Shown here one piece after another: positions 21,130 to 31,397 of a stretch of DNA of 60,476 bases. Position 1 is the stretch's first letter, and each line of letters begins with the position of its first letter. The notes beneath the pieces are model-generated. The model was given only the letters and a program-made list of their open reading frames with translations. It did no database searches and was not told the DNA's origin. This DNA comes from an uncultured Marinobacter sp. (GTDB lineage: Bacteria > Pseudomonadota > Gammaproteobacteria > Pseudomonadales > Oleiphilaceae): positions 1 to 60,476 of the forward strand of contig NZ_CANLBK010000007.1 of NCBI RefSeq assembly GCF_947488835.1, in the 5' to 3' direction. The position numbers and the translations under genes were made by a program.

Positions 21130-22218
21130 TTAAGGGCCAGCATTCAGCAGTCGGTTTCGAACGCTGTAAGTTGAAGTGTAAACGCGGTAATAATGCCGAT
21201 CAGCCGCAGATGTCGGCGTCCAGTTGTTACCCGCACTACAATCTGACCATGCGGGGTAGCAAGCACTTTGGCGACTACCGGCAATACCGTCCTCCGGGCT
21301 CCGAACTAGGATGCTGATCTTGACAGCTTTCACATAGGTAACAGCTGTGTTATTTATAGTTGCGAGATTTGCAGCCGTAACCGTCTGCCAGTTGTTAATA
21401 ATGTTATCGCCCTGGGGTCCCGTTCCCACTTGCAACTGCATATCGATCACGTCGGATACGATTTCCTGAGCTGCTACTGCACCTGTCCCACCGATCCCTT
21501 CAAAAACTAGCGACCTTCGCCCTGCGTTTTCCTGGATGTAATAGCGTTCAGAAAAAGGAACAAAAATGTCGCCCGATGCGTATGTATCAGGGAAACAGTT
21601 GGCTGAACTGCTTCCGTTGGGGCAGCCACCGCCGCTTTTCATGTTGCCCGGCACAACAGAACCTCCCGTGTTGTGCCCAATCTTGAGGGATGTCTCGTTC
21701 ACGCTCGTTAACTGGAACACCACCCCATTGCTGCAGTCGGTTAGAAGAACAACCCCACCGGCTGCCAGCAAACCCGATGGCAATGACGACACATCAATAA
21801 CTGCTGATGATGCGTTTATTCCGGTCATACTAATACCCGGGCTGCGAGCTCCCTTCAGTGCAACAGCAACAGTTCCTGTAGCGGCCGTTGTTCCATCACC
21901 AATAAAAAACTGAATTGCTTCCGGGCTTGAGAAATCATGCAAGTCCGGATCGTAATTAGCATGAGTCTCATCCAACACGCTATCCACGTCTGCAAAATTA
22001 ATGCAGCCCCAGTAATCAGCATTTCGGACACTTCTACCCAGAATATCCTGAGCCAATCTTCCGGACTCTTGCATTCTCCCTATAGCTTCAGCCATCCGGA
22101 ATGAGTCGCTGCTACTCACAAACAACTGCGCAACGCCTAACGTCAAAAGCAAACCCAGGGTAGACGCTATCAGAAGCTCAATCAGAGTGAGGCCCGACTG
22201 TTTGCTCATTCCTATCAT
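21130..22218 (-). CDS. pilW: Type IV pilus minor pilin PilW
   Basis: Large minor pilin of 362 residues. Leader MIGMSKQSG, then LTLIELLIASTLGLLLTLGV: cleavage after Gly with Leu at +1 and Glu at +5. The helix continues into MAEAIGRMQESGRLAQDILGRSVRNADYWGC, typical for PilW. Four or more cysteines in the globular domain could form disulfides. Its ATG overlaps the pilV stop (ATGA, 22215-22218), so the two are translationally coupled. Part of the PilV-W-X-Y1 tip complex. Confidence 0.92.
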   Translation of the reverse strand: MIGMSKQSGLTLIELLIASTLGLLLTLGVAQLFVSSSDSFRMAEAIGRMQESGRLAQDILGRSVRNADYWGCINFADVDSVLDETHANYDPDLHDFSSPEAIQFFIGDGTTAATGTVAVALKGARSPGISMTGINASSAVIDVSSLPSGLLAAGGVVLLTDCSNGVVFQLTSVNETSLKIGHNTGGSVVPGNMKSGGGCPNGSSSANCFPDTYASGDIFVPFSERYYIQENAGRRSLVFEGIGGTGAVAAQEIVSDVIDMQLQVGTGPQGDNIINNWQTVTAANLATINNTAVTYVKAVKISILVRSPEDGIAGSRQSACYPAWSDCSAGNNWTPTSAADRHYYRVYTSTYSVRNRLLNAGP

Positions 22219-22676
22219 GGTGTGAACCTCGTAATCAGTGTGTAGCTAGACGTACCTTCACCTGCTGGGCTGTTGGCAGTTTCGAAATACATCACCCGCT
22301 CGGGCCAGGTAATTGTGGTTGTAAACTCAAGATTTGCGCCGCTCCAAGTAGAAACAAAAGTTGAACCAGGCAAAGTGTGCGACATTTCATCGCACCACAA
22401 CTCAAACTCGCCAGACAGCGCTGAGCAGGATGCCGTGCTGCCACTAGCTTGAACAAAAGTACTAGGATTACTTGCTGTGCGAGCCAGTTCGCTTAACTCC
22501 TGAGCGAACAGCGTTGCTTGAGTTCGCAGCTCGGCGTTGCTTATGTTCTGCAAGGACAGCAATTGAAGGGCGGCAGCACCAAGCAAACCGATGCCCAGAA
22601 TTAGAACCGCTATGAGAACCTCGATTAAAGTGAAGCCTCGCTGGGCACTTCGAATTGGTGAGTTAAACAGTGTCAC
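22215..22676 (-). CDS. pilV: Type IV pilus modification / minor pilin PilV
   Basis: Minor pilin of 153 residues: leader of 14 residues ending Gly, then FTLIEVLIAVLILGIGLLGAA, which matches PilV (TIGR02523-type) with the LGIGLLG stretch, followed by LQLLSLQNISNAELRTQATLFAQEL. Cysteines in TASCSAL and LWCDEM may be paired. The family name 'modification protein' is historical; the role is as a pseudopilin of the tip. Overlaps pilW by 4 bases. Confidence 0.92.
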   Translation of the reverse strand: MTLFNSPIRSAQRGFTLIEVLIAVLILGIGLLGAAALQLLSLQNISNAELRTQATLFAQELSELARTASNPSTFVQASGSTASCSALSGEFELWCDEMSHTLPGSTFVSTWSGANLEFTTTITWPERVMYFETANSPAGEGTSSYTLITRFTP

Positions 22677-22688
22677 GACAAACCCCCC

Positions 22689-23207
22689 TTACGGACAGAT
22701 TGCATTGGTGTTGTCATTAATGCGGATCTGCCCGCCCCGATTCACTTCTATATTAATCACCGGTGTTCCAGAACGACCGCATAATTGATATACAAATTGC
22801 TGACTCGCCATACCACGGCCATTAAAAACCAGGTCAGCTGCTGTGCTTGGTGTGGTCTGGCTTAGGGTAACTGAACCCGGCAAATCATTCGTAGTTCTCA
22901 AAAGCTGCTCTCCATTGGCTGTTCCTGCCTTACAGGCCGCCAACGAAGCTTGAATACAAACCGCATACCCCCGGGACGCGTCGCTGGCATTACGAGCATA
23001 AACCGTAACACCGTTCGACCGGCGCACCGCTTCGGCTCTAGCGAAATTGAGCAGTCCAGAAATATCATTTGCTGCCGATGCGCGTTGGTTGCTATCGATC
23101 ATTCTACTGAAATTGGGCAACGCTATAGCAGCAGTGATACTTAACAACACCACAACTATCAGTAGTTCTATCATCGTAAACCCACGCTGCGTCATTGACC
23201 TGCGCAT
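22689..23207 (-). CDS. fimU: Type IV pilus minor pilin FimU (GspH family)
   Basis: First gene of the minor-pilin operon. The 172-residue product has leader MRRSMTQRG and prepilin core FTMIELLIVVVLLSITAAIA, then a GspH domain with two cysteines in QASLAACKAG and others near the C-terminus (LCGRSG, AICP). The open frame extends to 23303, but the ATG at 23207 has AGGGAG 7 bases upstream and gives a proper prepilin leader. FimU is proposed to join the tip complex to the PilE and PilA stack. In P. aeruginosa this operon is activated by AlgR; no AlgR site was identified here. Confidence 0.88.
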   Translation of the reverse strand: MRRSMTQRGFTMIELLIVVVLLSITAAIALPNFSRMIDSNQRASAANDISGLLNFARAEAVRRSNGVTVYARNASDASRGYAVCIQASLAACKAGTANGEQLLRTTNDLPGSVTLSQTTPSTAADLVFNGRGMASQQFVYQLCGRSGTPVINIEVNRGGQIRINDNTNAICP

Positions 23208-23253
23208 GAACCAACTCCCTGAATATTTTTTCATGTTTATAGAATACGAAAGT

Positions 23254-23289
23254 ACAAAAAAACCGCCAGATGTTCTCGACAAGTGGCGG
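23254..23289 (-). terminator. Rho-independent terminator after ispH
   Basis: On the minus strand CCGCCA (23284-23289) pairs with TGGCGG (23263-23268), followed by a run of seven T. It ends the murJ/ribF-ileS-lspA-fkpB-ispH transcript, so the fimU operon should have its own promoter in the short space after it. Confidence 0.75.
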
Positions 23290-23335
23290 CTTAGACAAGA
23301 CAAGCGGTTATCAGTGTTTCATTACGTGAAGCTCA

Positions 23336-24286
23336 TCACACGTTCACCACATCAATCCGCAATTCCTTAGGCATAGAGAAAACAATATTCTCCTCCCGCC
23401 CCGCTATTTCCTCAGGCACATCTCCACCAAGATCCCGCAGGCGGGCAATCACGTCATTTACCAACACTTCCGGGGCAGAGGCGCCAGCAGTTACGCCGAT
23501 GGACTTCTTGCCCTCCAGCCACTGCGGGTCAATCTGAGAGGCTTCGTCGATCAGGTAGGCAGGTGTACCCATGCGTTCCGCCAGCTCGCGCAGGCGGTTG
23601 GAGTTGGAGCTGTTGGGGGAACCCACAACCAGCATCAAGTCGCAGTCGCCGGCCAGTTGCTTTACCGCGTCCTGTCGGTTCTGGGTGGCATAGCAGATGT
23701 CGTCTTTGCGCGGGCCTTCGATCAGCGGGAATCTTTCACGCAGGGCGTCGATCACCCGCGCCGTATCGTCCATCGAAAGCGTGGTTTGGGTAACGTATGA
23801 GACGTGAGCCGGATCTTTTACTGCCAGCGTTGATACGTCCTCTTCGTTCTCGACCAGATAAATGTCACCGCCGGTACTGTGATCGTACTGGCCCATGGTG
23901 CCTTCCACTTCCGGGTGACCGTGGTGGCCGATAAGTATGCACTCGCGGCCATCCCGACTGTAGCGCATCACTTCCATATGCACTTTAGTGACCAGTGGGC
24001 AGGTGGCATCGAATACTTTAAGTCCACGGCGGGCGGCTTCGTTCTGCACAGCCTGGGAAACGCCGTGGGCGCTGAAAATAACGAGCTTGTCGTCTGGCAC
24101 CTCGTGCAGTTCGTCTACGAAAATGGCACCACGATTACGCAGATTGTCGACCACAAACTTGTTGTGAACTACCTCGTGACGCACGTAAATAGGTGCTCCA
24201 AAAACATCCAGAGCGCGATTCACGATCTCGATGGCGCGATCTACGCCTGCACAAAAGCCACGGGGGTTTGCCAATCTTATCTGCAT
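23336..24286 (-). CDS. ispH: 4-hydroxy-3-methylbut-2-enyl diphosphate reductase
   Basis: Last enzyme of the MEP pathway; reduces HMBPP to IPP and DMAPP with an iron-sulfur cluster. The 316-residue product has the three cluster cysteines in [21 protein letters not shown] and [10 protein letters not shown], and the catalytic-site Glu/His region [11 protein letters not shown]. The start lies 2 bases after the fkpB stop. Its product supplies ispB, located further on in the window. Formerly lytB. Confidence 0.96.
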   Translation of the reverse strand: MQIRLANPRGFCAGVDRAIEIVNRALDVFGAPIYVRHEVVHNKFVVDNLRNRGAIFVDELHEVPDDKLVIFSAHGVSQAVQNEAARRGLKVFDATCPLVTKVHMEVMRYSRDGRECILIGHHGHPEVEGTMGQYDHSTGGDIYLVENEEDVSTLAVKDPAHVSYVTQTTLSMDDTARVIDALRERFPLIEGPRKDDICYATQNRQDAVKQLAGDCDLMLVVGSPNSSNSNRLRELAERMGTPAYLIDEASQIDPQWLEGKKSIGVTAGASAPEVLVNDVIARLRDLGGDVPEEIAGREENIVFSMPKELRIDVVNV

Positions 24287-24288
24287 AG

Positions 24289-24741
24289 TCAGTGCGTCTT
24301 TCCTGCCGGTTCTACGTCAATTACTTCTACATCGAAGGTCAGTGTACGCCCTGACAGCGGGTGATTGAAATCAACCTCCACTTCGTCGCCTTCCACACGG
24401 CTGACAACACCAGGTAGTTCTTGCTGGCGTGCATCGGCAAAGGAGATCATCACGCCCGACTCCAGCACCATATCTGCGCTGAATTCGTGTCGCTTGAAGG
24501 TTTGAACATTGTTCGGATTGCGCTGACCAAATGCCTTTTCTGGCGGCACCTGGTAGCTGGCCTTGTCACCAGCCTTCATACCGAGCAAATAGACTTCAAA
24601 GTTTTCAGGCAGATTTTCGTCGCCGATTTCCAGCGTTGCCGCGTCTTTATCGAAGGTGGTATCAATCACCTCGCCGCTCTCGAACTTGAGGGCGAAATGC
24701 AGGGTAACTCGTGTTCCCTTGTCTATGGGCAAATCTTTCAT
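24289..24741 (-). CDS. fkpB: FKBP-type peptidyl-prolyl cis-trans isomerase (SlpA/FkpB)
   Basis: Small prolyl isomerase/chaperone of 150 residues with the SlyD-like arrangement: an FKBP fold interrupted by an IF (insert-in-flap) domain, visible from [22 protein letters not shown] onwards. N-terminus [21 protein letters not shown] is typical. It lacks the His-rich metal-binding tail of SlyD. Located between lspA and ispH in close spacing (5 and 2 bases), an order kept in many gammaproteobacteria. Confidence 0.92.
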   Translation of the reverse strand: MKDLPIDKGTRVTLHFALKFESGEVIDTTFDKDAATLEIGDENLPENFEVYLLGMKAGDKASYQVPPEKAFGQRNPNNVQTFKRHEFSADMVLESGVMISFADARQQELPGVVSRVEGDEVEVDFNHPLSGRTLTFDVEVIDVEPAGKTH

Positions 24742-24746
24742 GGGCT

Positions 24747-25271
24747 TTATTTACTCCCGTTCGCAGCTTCGCCAGATTCAGCAGGTTTGCGAAACATATC
24801 AAGAATCATCATGGCCGCACCTAGAGTAATGGCAATGTCGGCCAGATTAAATGCGGGAAAGTGCCAGTCCTGCCAGTAAAAATGCAGGAAATCGACAACG
24901 TAACCGTGCACAACCCGGTCGTATACGTTACCAAGAGCCCCCCCAAGAATCAGCACTATAGCAACGGCCATCCAGGTTTCATGGCGTTGCAGGTTTCTCA
25001 ACCAACCCACCAACACCACACTGACAACCAGCGCGAGAGTCACAAAGAACCAGCGCTGCCAGCCAGCGGCACCTGCGAGAAAGCTGAACGCCGCTCCGGT
25101 GTTGTGCAGCAACGTCAGGTTGAACATGGGGACAACCGGTACCGGGTTGCCATAAGTCAGCATGGCCGTGGCCATGGCCTTGGTGCCGAGATCGAGAGCG
25201 ATCACCAACACCGTAAGCCAGAGCCACTTGAGCTTTGTTCCGCTTACCTGCTCGCTCATTGCAACATCCAT
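24747..25271 (-). CDS. lspA: Lipoprotein signal peptidase (signal peptidase II)
   Basis: Inner-membrane aspartyl protease that removes the signal peptide of prolipoproteins, needed for BamD and other lipoproteins. The 174-residue product has four hydrophobic segments. The catalytic Asp residues lie in [20 protein letters not shown] and [13 protein letters not shown]. The ATG at 25271 shares its A with the ileS stop (TGATG), which suggests coupling; an ATG at 25259 is possible. Confidence 0.95.
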   Translation of the reverse strand: MDVAMSEQVSGTKLKWLWLTVLVIALDLGTKAMATAMLTYGNPVPVVPMFNLTLLHNTGAAFSFLAGAAGWQRWFFVTLALVVSVVLVGWLRNLQRHETWMAVAIVLILGGALGNVYDRVVHGYVVDFLHFYWQDWHFPAFNLADIAITLGAAMMILDMFRKPAESGEAANGSK

Positions 25272-28090
25272 CAAGCAAACGAGCGGGTTTCGCCCGTTCC
25301 TTCCACGTTAGTGATGCAACGGCCGCACAGATCTTTATGCTCGGCATGAGCTCCTACATCTTCCCGGTGATGCCAGCAGCGCTCGCATTTGTCGTGGGAA
25401 GCGGGTGTTACCTTTACACGCAAGCCTTCGTAACTGGTCATCTCAGAACCCTCGGCTTCCGACACCGGCCTTACGGTGGCTTCAGAGGTGATCAACACAA
25501 AGCGCAGTTCTTCTGCCAGGAACTCAAGATCGGCTGCCAGATCGCCCTCACAATACAGCGTGACTTCAGCGCTCAGAGAACCTTTGATTTCACCGCGGGC
25601 GCGGGCTTCTTCCATGCACTTGTTGACGGCTTCCTTGATACCGAATATCCGGCGCCAGTAGTCACGGCCCAACTCGGCATCTTCAGGTAATGCTGTAAGG
25701 CCTTCATACCAGGTTTCGTAGAACACGGTATCGCCGCGCTCACCTGGCAGGTGCTGCCAGATTTCATCGGCGGTGAAGCTCAGGATAGGCGCAATCCAAC
25801 GCACCAGTGCTTCGGCAACGTGGTACAGCGCGGTCTGGCAGGAGCGCCGGGCCAGGCTATCTGCCTGAGTGGTGTACTGGCGATCTTTAATGATATCCAG
25901 GTAAAACCCACCCAGTGTGGCTTCACAGAAGCTGTACACCTTCTGATAAATCCGCAGGAAGGCGTAGTTCTGATAGTCCTCATGGAGTTCGTTCTGCAAC
26001 TGCAGGGCGCGATCCACCATCCAGCGATCCAGAGCAATCATGTCTTCCGGTGCAACCATATGCTGCTTCGGGTCGAAGCCGGTGAGGTTGCTCAACAGGA
26101 AACGAGAAGTGTTGCGGATACGACGGTAGCCGTCGGCTGTTTGCCGCAGGATATCTTTGGATACCGTCATCTCGCCGCTGTAGTCGGTTGCTGAAACCCA
26201 CAAACGCAGAATGTCGGCACCCAGCTCGTTCATTACTTCCTGAGGTGCGATTACATTGCCCAAAGACTTGGACATTTTCAGGCCCTTGCCATCCACGGTG
26301 AAACCGTGAGTTAGCACCTGTTTATAAGGCGCTACACCATTCATAGCGATGGAGGTCTTCAGTGAGGACTGGAACCAGCCGCGATGCTGATCCGAGCCTT
26401 CCAGATACATATCCGCCGGGAACTGGCCCAGCTCCGGGCGTACGCGCAGAACGGAATCGTGAGTCACACCGGAATCGAACCACACATCCAGCGTGTCCGT
26501 CACTTTCTCGTAGTTATCCGCCTCATCACCCAGCAATTCACGGGCATCGATGTCATACCAGGCATCAATGCCGTCGGTTTCGATGGCTTGAGCCACTTTT
26601 TCGATCAGGTTTTGAGTATCCGGATGCAGTTCCTGTGTTTCCTTATGGATAAACAGGGTGATTGGCACGCCCCAGGTGCGTTGACGCGAGATACACCAGT
26701 CAGGAGATTGCTGGAACATACCCTCAATCCGGTTTTGGCCCCAGGCCGGCACCCAGCGTACGCCTTTGATGGCTTCCAGTGCATCTGCGCGGAGGTTTTC
26801 TTTCTCCATGCTGATAAACCACTGGGGGGTAGCGCGGTAGATCAGTGGCGTTTTGGTGCGCCAGCAGTGGGGAAAGCTGTGACGGAATTTTTCCTTCCGC
26901 ACCAACTTGCCCTCACGCGCAAGAGCGTCGCACACGGGCTCGTCGGCCTTATAGACATGAATCCCTGCAAACTCGCCGGTAGCACTGGTGTAGGTACCGT
27001 CGGCCTGAACCATGTTCAGTGTGCCTATGCCGTAGGCTTTGCCCACCACGAAGTCTTCCATACCATGATCAGGTGCCGTGTGAACGGCCCCGGTACCTGC
27101 CTCGATCGAGACATGGTCACCCAGAATGGCAGGCACCTGCTTGTCGTAGATCGGGTGATGCAGAGCCAAGTGCTCAAGGCTCGCACCGAGGCAATGCCCC
27201 AACACTTCGTATTTTTCGACTTCCCAGCGTGCCATGATACCTTCGACCATGGCGGCAGCCAGAATCATCCGCTCAGGACCATTGCCTGCGTCAACCTGCA
27301 CCAGTGCGTAGTCCAGATCAGCGTTCAGGGACACTGCCTGGTTAGCCGGGATGGTCCAGGGTGTGGTGGTCCAGATCACCACGGACACATCACCTTCGCC
27401 TTTGTCCGCTCCAAATAGCGACAAAGCTTTGGCCTGGTCGACGGCGGTAAAGCGCACATCAATCTGGGTTGAGGTTTTGTCCTGGTATTCCACTTCAGCT
27501 TCTGCCAGCGCGGACTGACCCACCACACTCCAGTAAACCGGCTTAAAACCGCGAACAACATGCCCCTTGGCAACAATCTTGCCCAGCGCACGCACAATGC
27601 CAGCTTCTACTTTCGGATCCATGGTGAGGTATGGCTTGTCCCACTCACCCATGATACCGAGGCGAACAAAGTCGGCTTTCTGGCCGGCAATCTGCTTGGT
27701 GGCGTAATCACGGCAGGCTTGGCGGAAGGTTTTGTAGTCGACCTTCACGCCGGCCTTGCCGATTTCCTGCTCAACCTTGTGCTCAATCGGCAGACCATGA
27801 CAATCCCAGCCCGGCACGTAGGGCGCATCAAAGCCCATGAAGCCGCGGGATTTAACGATCATATCTTTCAGAATTTTATTGACCGCGTGACCAATGTGAA
27901 TGCTGCCGTTGGCATAGGGAGGGCCATCGTGAAGGATGAACTTCTCACGCCCGTCGCGCTGTTCGCGCAAGTTGGCGTATACGTTCAGATCCTGCCAACG
28001 CTTGAGCATTTCAGGCTCGCGATTGGCCAGGTTACCGCGCATGGGGAACGCAGTTTCCGGCAGATTCAGAGTGTGCTTATAGTCGCTCAT
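25271..28090 (-). CDS. ileS: Isoleucyl-tRNA synthetase
   Basis: Class I synthetase charging tRNA-Ile. The 939-residue product shows the HIGH motif ([11 protein letters not shown] near residue 65), the KMSKS loop ([10 protein letters not shown], near 605), the large CP1 editing domain between them, and the C-terminal zinc finger CERCW...CGRCI. The sequence type with this zinc finger is the usual bacterial ileS1. It overlaps the end of ribF by 14 bases and lspA by one base. Confidence 0.97.
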   Translation of the reverse strand: MSDYKHTLNLPETAFPMRGNLANREPEMLKRWQDLNVYANLREQRDGREKFILHDGPPYANGSIHIGHAVNKILKDMIVKSRGFMGFDAPYVPGWDCHGLPIEHKVEQEIGKAGVKVDYKTFRQACRDYATKQIAGQKADFVRLGIMGEWDKPYLTMDPKVEAGIVRALGKIVAKGHVVRGFKPVYWSVVGQSALAEAEVEYQDKTSTQIDVRFTAVDQAKALSLFGADKGEGDVSVVIWTTTPWTIPANQAVSLNADLDYALVQVDAGNGPERMILAAAMVEGIMARWEVEKYEVLGHCLGASLEHLALHHPIYDKQVPAILGDHVSIEAGTGAVHTAPDHGMEDFVVGKAYGIGTLNMVQADGTYTSATGEFAGIHVYKADEPVCDALAREGKLVRKEKFRHSFPHCWRTKTPLIYRATPQWFISMEKENLRADALEAIKGVRWVPAWGQNRIEGMFQQSPDWCISRQRTWGVPITLFIHKETQELHPDTQNLIEKVAQAIETDGIDAWYDIDARELLGDEADNYEKVTDTLDVWFDSGVTHDSVLRVRPELGQFPADMYLEGSDQHRGWFQSSLKTSIAMNGVAPYKQVLTHGFTVDGKGLKMSKSLGNVIAPQEVMNELGADILRLWVSATDYSGEMTVSKDILRQTADGYRRIRNTSRFLLSNLTGFDPKQHMVAPEDMIALDRWMVDRALQLQNELHEDYQNYAFLRIYQKVYSFCEATLGGFYLDIIKDRQYTTQADSLARRSCQTALYHVAEALVRWIAPILSFTADEIWQHLPGERGDTVFYETWYEGLTALPEDAELGRDYWRRIFGIKEAVNKCMEEARARGEIKGSLSAEVTLYCEGDLAADLEFLAEELRFVLITSEATVRPVSEAEGSEMTSYEGLRVKVTPASHDKCERCWHHREDVGAHAEHKDLCGRCITNVEGTGETRSFA

Positions 28091-29066
28091 GGTTTGTGTG
28101 CGTACTCTTCAGGTCAGTTGGTTTGGCCAGCCACGCTCTGGCAGCGTCGAAATCTCTGGCAATCTGCGCTTTGAGCGCATCTATCGAATCAAATTTTTCT
28201 TCATCCCGCAGTCCATGGCGGAAAACAACATCAATTCGTTGGCCGTAAAGTGTGCCAGTAAAGTCAAACAGGTGCACTTCCAGTGCCGGTTGCTTGCCAT
28301 CCACTGTTGGGCGCAGGCCGATGTTGGCAACGCCGTCCTGCCTCGCTCCGTTGCCAAGCGTAACGCCAACCACATACACACCGCGCAACGCAGGCATCTG
28401 GTGGAGCAGGATATTTGCCGTGGGCGATCCGATTTGCCGGCCCAGCTGACGGCCGTAAACCACCCTGCCCTGAATATGGTAACGGCGCCCCAGCAAAGCC
28501 TCGGCTTTTTCCAGCTGGTTCGCCAGTAGCAGGTTACGGATTCGGGTGCTGCTTATGCGTTCGCCGGCAACGGTTACAGTACGGGTGTTCTCCACTGAAA
28601 ATCCGGCCGTTTTACCCACCTTCTCCAGCAGTGCGAAATCCCCCGCCCTGTCACAACCGAAGCGGAAGTCATCGCCGACAACAAGGTGGCGCACCGCAAG
28701 GCCAGCAATAAGCACGTCGTCGATGAAACCCATGCCGGAGTAGCTGCGAAAAGTTCCATCAAACTTCAGGCAAAGCACAATATCTATACCAGCCGCACGC
28801 AGGGCTTCAAACTTTTGCCGAAACCCCATTAACCGGGGGGGCGCCTCCATTCCCTGAAAGAACTCCCTTGGCTGAGGCTCAAATACCATCACGACCGAAG
28901 GCAGGCTCAACGCCTTCGCCTTGTTTTTTACCTGATCGATAATGGTTTGATGGCCCAGATGAACGCCATCAAAGTTGCCAATAGTGGCAACACAGCCTTG
29001 TGCCAGCGGAGAATCCGCTTGCCTTGAAAGCATTTTCAGGTTGGTCAGGCCCCGGATCAGACGCAT
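28077..29066 (-). CDS. ribF: Bifunctional riboflavin kinase / FAD synthetase
   Basis: Makes FMN from riboflavin and FAD from FMN. The 329-residue product has the nucleotidyltransferase domain first ([14 protein letters not shown], near residue 30; [21 protein letters not shown]) and the flavokinase domain after about residue 190 ([20 protein letters not shown]). The ATG at 29066 (MRLIRGLTN) fits the family better than the upstream frame. Ends inside the ileS start region. Confidence 0.95.
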   Translation of the reverse strand: MRLIRGLTNLKMLSRQADSPLAQGCVATIGNFDGVHLGHQTIIDQVKNKAKALSLPSVVMVFEPQPREFFQGMEAPPRLMGFRQKFEALRAAGIDIVLCLKFDGTFRSYSGMGFIDDVLIAGLAVRHLVVGDDFRFGCDRAGDFALLEKVGKTAGFSVENTRTVTVAGERISSTRIRNLLLANQLEKAEALLGRRYHIQGRVVYGRQLGRQIGSPTANILLHQMPALRGVYVVGVTLGNGARQDGVANIGLRPTVDGKQPALEVHLFDFTGTLYGQRIDVVFRHGLRDEEKFDSIDALKAQIARDFDAARAWLAKPTDLKSTHTNHERL

Positions 29067-29149
29067 GCAATGCGAACCTTCATTTGCCAAGTGGCTTTCT
29101 GCGCTCAATCAATGCGCAAAGCGCTGGTGAGAAAACGCGCGATTATACC

Positions 29150-30730
29150 TTACCTCTGGCGAAAATGTCTTACCCGCACTCCGCTTAGCGCCAGAACAGC
29201 AAAGTAGACACTGGCGCTCGCAACTACTATTACACCCATATAGAGCGAACGCTCGATACCATCTGCCGACAGCCAGCGCATAACGGGGTAGTTCAGCCAG
29301 AGAATAACGGCGACCATGGCAGCATTTGCCAAGGATATCTGCAGGAGATATTTGCCCCAACCCGGCTGGCTTTTCCACGCCCCCTGGCGCTTGAGGCCCC
29401 GCCAAAGCAAAATCGCATTGAGCCAGGCAGAAAGCGAGGTAGCAAGCGCCAAGCCAGCATGGGCCAAAGGCACAATAAGCGCCAGATTGAAGACCATATT
29501 GGCAACCATGGCGATGATGCCAATCTTCACCGGTGTACGAGTATCCATGCGAGCGAAAAAGCCGGGCGCGAGTACCTTTATTACCATAAAGGCAAGCAAC
29601 CCTGCGGAATAAGCCCTCAAACTCTGGGCCGACATAATCACATCCCTGTCGGTCACCTCACCATAGTGAAACAAAGTTGCAATAAGCGGTTCTGCCAGAA
29701 GCGCAAGCGCAAGCGCGGCAGGCACCCCGATAATCAGCACCGCGCGAACAGCCCAGTCCAAAGTAGCCGAAAACTGATCAGTTGACGCCGCAGCGTGCTT
29801 GCGGGACAAGCTCGGTAAAATAACCGTTGCGATAGCAATACCAAACACACCCAAAGGCAACTCGGAAAGCCGGTCTGAATAATACAGCCAGGACACACTC
29901 CCGGTTTGCAGGAAAGACGCCAGCACCGTGTCGAGCAGCAGGTTGATCTGGCTGACCGATACGCCAAACAGCGCCGGCACCATCAGCTTGAGAATGCGAC
30001 TGACACCTTCATGCTTGTAGTCAACCCGCGGGCGGGGCAGAAGCCCGAGGCGCATCAGAAACGGCAGCTGAAAAAACAGCTGCAAGGCGCCCGCAATGAA
30101 CACCCCCCAAGCCAGAGCCATAACCGGTTCGCTCATCAAGGGAGTAAGATAAACAGCGGCACCAATCATCGCCAGATTGAGCAGCACTGGCGTAAATGCA
30201 GGCACGGCAAAGCGGTCGTAACTGTTGAGAATGCCACCGGCAAACGCTGTCAGTGAAATCAGCAACAAATAAGGAAAGGTAATGCGCAGCATGTCGCTGG
30301 TCAGCGCGAACTTTATGTCGTCGCCCAGAAACCCCGGGGCAAACACTGCGGTAAGCAGCGGAGCACCCAGCATGGCCACCAGAGTAATGCCTAAAAGCAC
30401 CAACCCCAGTGATCCAGCAACCGCATCGACTAAACGCTTTACATCTGAGGAGCTCTTATTTTCACGGTAGGATGAGAGTACTGGCACAAACGCCTGAGAA
30501 AATGCGCCCTCAGCGAAAAGCCTGCGCAGGAAGTTAGGTATCTTGAAAGCTACAAAAAACGCATCTGCCCCGGCGCCAGCTCCAAAATAGCGTGCAATCA
30601 CCATGTCTCGCACCAGCCCCAACACCCTGGAGAGCATGGTCATAATGCCCACCAGGCCAGACGAGCGCAGCAGTCCGGGCACTTTAACTGGCGGCTTGCT
30701 TTCAGGCGGGATTGCGGGTTGCGACGACAT
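29150..30730 (-). CDS. murJ: Lipid II flippase MurJ
   Basis: Multidrug/oligosaccharidyl-lipid/polysaccharide family transporter that flips lipid II across the inner membrane for peptidoglycan synthesis. The 526-residue protein has about 14 hydrophobic segments. The family start SSGLVGIMTMLSRVLGLVRD and the following RYFGAGAGADAFFVAFKIPNFLRRLFAEG contain the conserved Arg and Asp residues of the central cavity. Start taken at MSSQPAIPP (30730), as an upstream GTG at 30799 adds a polar stretch with no family match. Divergent from rpsT. Confidence 0.93.
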   Translation of the reverse strand: MSSQPAIPPESKPPVKVPGLLRSSGLVGIMTMLSRVLGLVRDMVIARYFGAGAGADAFFVAFKIPNFLRRLFAEGAFSQAFVPVLSSYRENKSSSDVKRLVDAVAGSLGLVLLGITLVAMLGAPLLTAVFAPGFLGDDIKFALTSDMLRITFPYLLLISLTAFAGGILNSYDRFAVPAFTPVLLNLAMIGAAVYLTPLMSEPVMALAWGVFIAGALQLFFQLPFLMRLGLLPRPRVDYKHEGVSRILKLMVPALFGVSVSQINLLLDTVLASFLQTGSVSWLYYSDRLSELPLGVFGIAIATVILPSLSRKHAAASTDQFSATLDWAVRAVLIIGVPAALALALLAEPLIATLFHYGEVTDRDVIMSAQSLRAYSAGLLAFMVIKVLAPGFFARMDTRTPVKIGIIAMVANMVFNLALIVPLAHAGLALATSLSAWLNAILLWRGLKRQGAWKSQPGWGKYLLQISLANAAMVAVILWLNYPVMRWLSADGIERSLYMGVIVVASASVYFAVLALSGVRVRHFRQR

Positions 30731-31039
30731 GCGGGTTCGTATCCGGGTTGTGCACTGTTTTCGGCCGGGTATCTCGGGAATTACCTGCTTCCCTGCCACA
30801 CCCGTATCCGGCGAGCCGCGAGTTTAACACAGGCCTTTTATACCGGGGGACTATCTGTCACCTTGGCGGGGTTTGGTATTGACATTTCCGGGATTGAGCG
30901 GCATAGTTCCGCGTCATTTATTTCGACGCGCTGGTTATGGGCGCGCCCGCGATTTCAGGGTCCCTCTGGTTGGTATTATGCCCAGAGTTCCCGTACGAAT
31001 CATTCAGTAACGAATTTAAGTACTTTCAGGAGTTTTACG
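30731..31039 (+). promoter_or_regulatory. murJ-rpsT divergent intergenic region with rpsT promoter
   Basis: A perfect TTGACA (30879-30884) is followed 17 bases later by CATAGT (30902-30907), a plausible sigma70 promoter for rpsT. A second -10-like TATTAT is at 30974-30979, without a good -35. The untranslated leader of about 125 bases ends with CAGGAG 7 bases before the GTG start. S20 genes are often regulated at the leader level. No murJ promoter was recognised. Confidence 0.45.
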
Positions 31040-31309
31040 GTGGCAAATTCCCCGCAAGCCAAAAAGCGCGCACGTCAGAACGAGAAGAACCGCAAGCACA
31101 ACGCTAGCCTACGTTCCATGACCCGCACTTACATGAAAAAAGTTCACGCCAAGATCGAAGCTGGCAACTATGAAGAAGCTCAGGCCGCTTTCCAGGCAGC
31201 TCAGCCGATCATGGACAGCATGATCAACAAAGGCATCTTTACAAAGAACAAAGTTGCTCGCCAAAAGAGCCGCATGGTCTCCAAGATCAAGGCCCTGAAG
31301 AGCGCCTGA
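31040..31309 (+). CDS. rpsT: 30S ribosomal protein S20
   Basis: Small subunit protein binding 16S rRNA. Starts with GTG at 31040, with CAGGAG 7 bases upstream. The 89-residue product, ANSPQAKKRARQNEKNRKHN and onward, is very rich in Lys and Arg and helical, with the usual family length. The open frame continues far upstream to 30719 but that part is the non-coding leader. A rare start codon (GTG or TTG) is a known feature of rpsT and takes part in its autoregulation in E. coli; the same may hold here. Confidence 0.96.
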   Translation: MANSPQAKKRARQNEKNRKHNASLRSMTRTYMKKVHAKIEAGNYEEAQAAFQAAQPIMDSMINKGIFTKNKVARQKSRMVSKIKALKSA

Positions 31310-31323
31310 TAGCGTCCAACGCT

Positions 31324-31395
31324 TGAAAGCTCTTATTGCGAATCAAAAAAACCGGCCCATGAGCCGGTTTTTTTGATTCGCAATAAGAACTTTCA
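31324..31395. terminator. Long bidirectional terminator between rpsT and proB
   Basis: A 25-bp perfect inverted repeat (31332-31356 with 31363-31387), loop CCATGA. It continues outward with one more pair, a single mismatch and six further pairs (31324-31329 with 31390-31395). The core is GC-rich (ACCGGC/GCCGGT) and flanked by seven A and seven T, so it can stop transcription in both directions. Confidence 0.85.
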
Positions 31396-31397
31396 CA

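Noticed and set aside
30719..31039. Long upstream extension of rpsT
   Set aside because: S20 is 87-90 residues long and the GTG at 31040 has a strong ribosome-binding site; the region before is leader and promoter.
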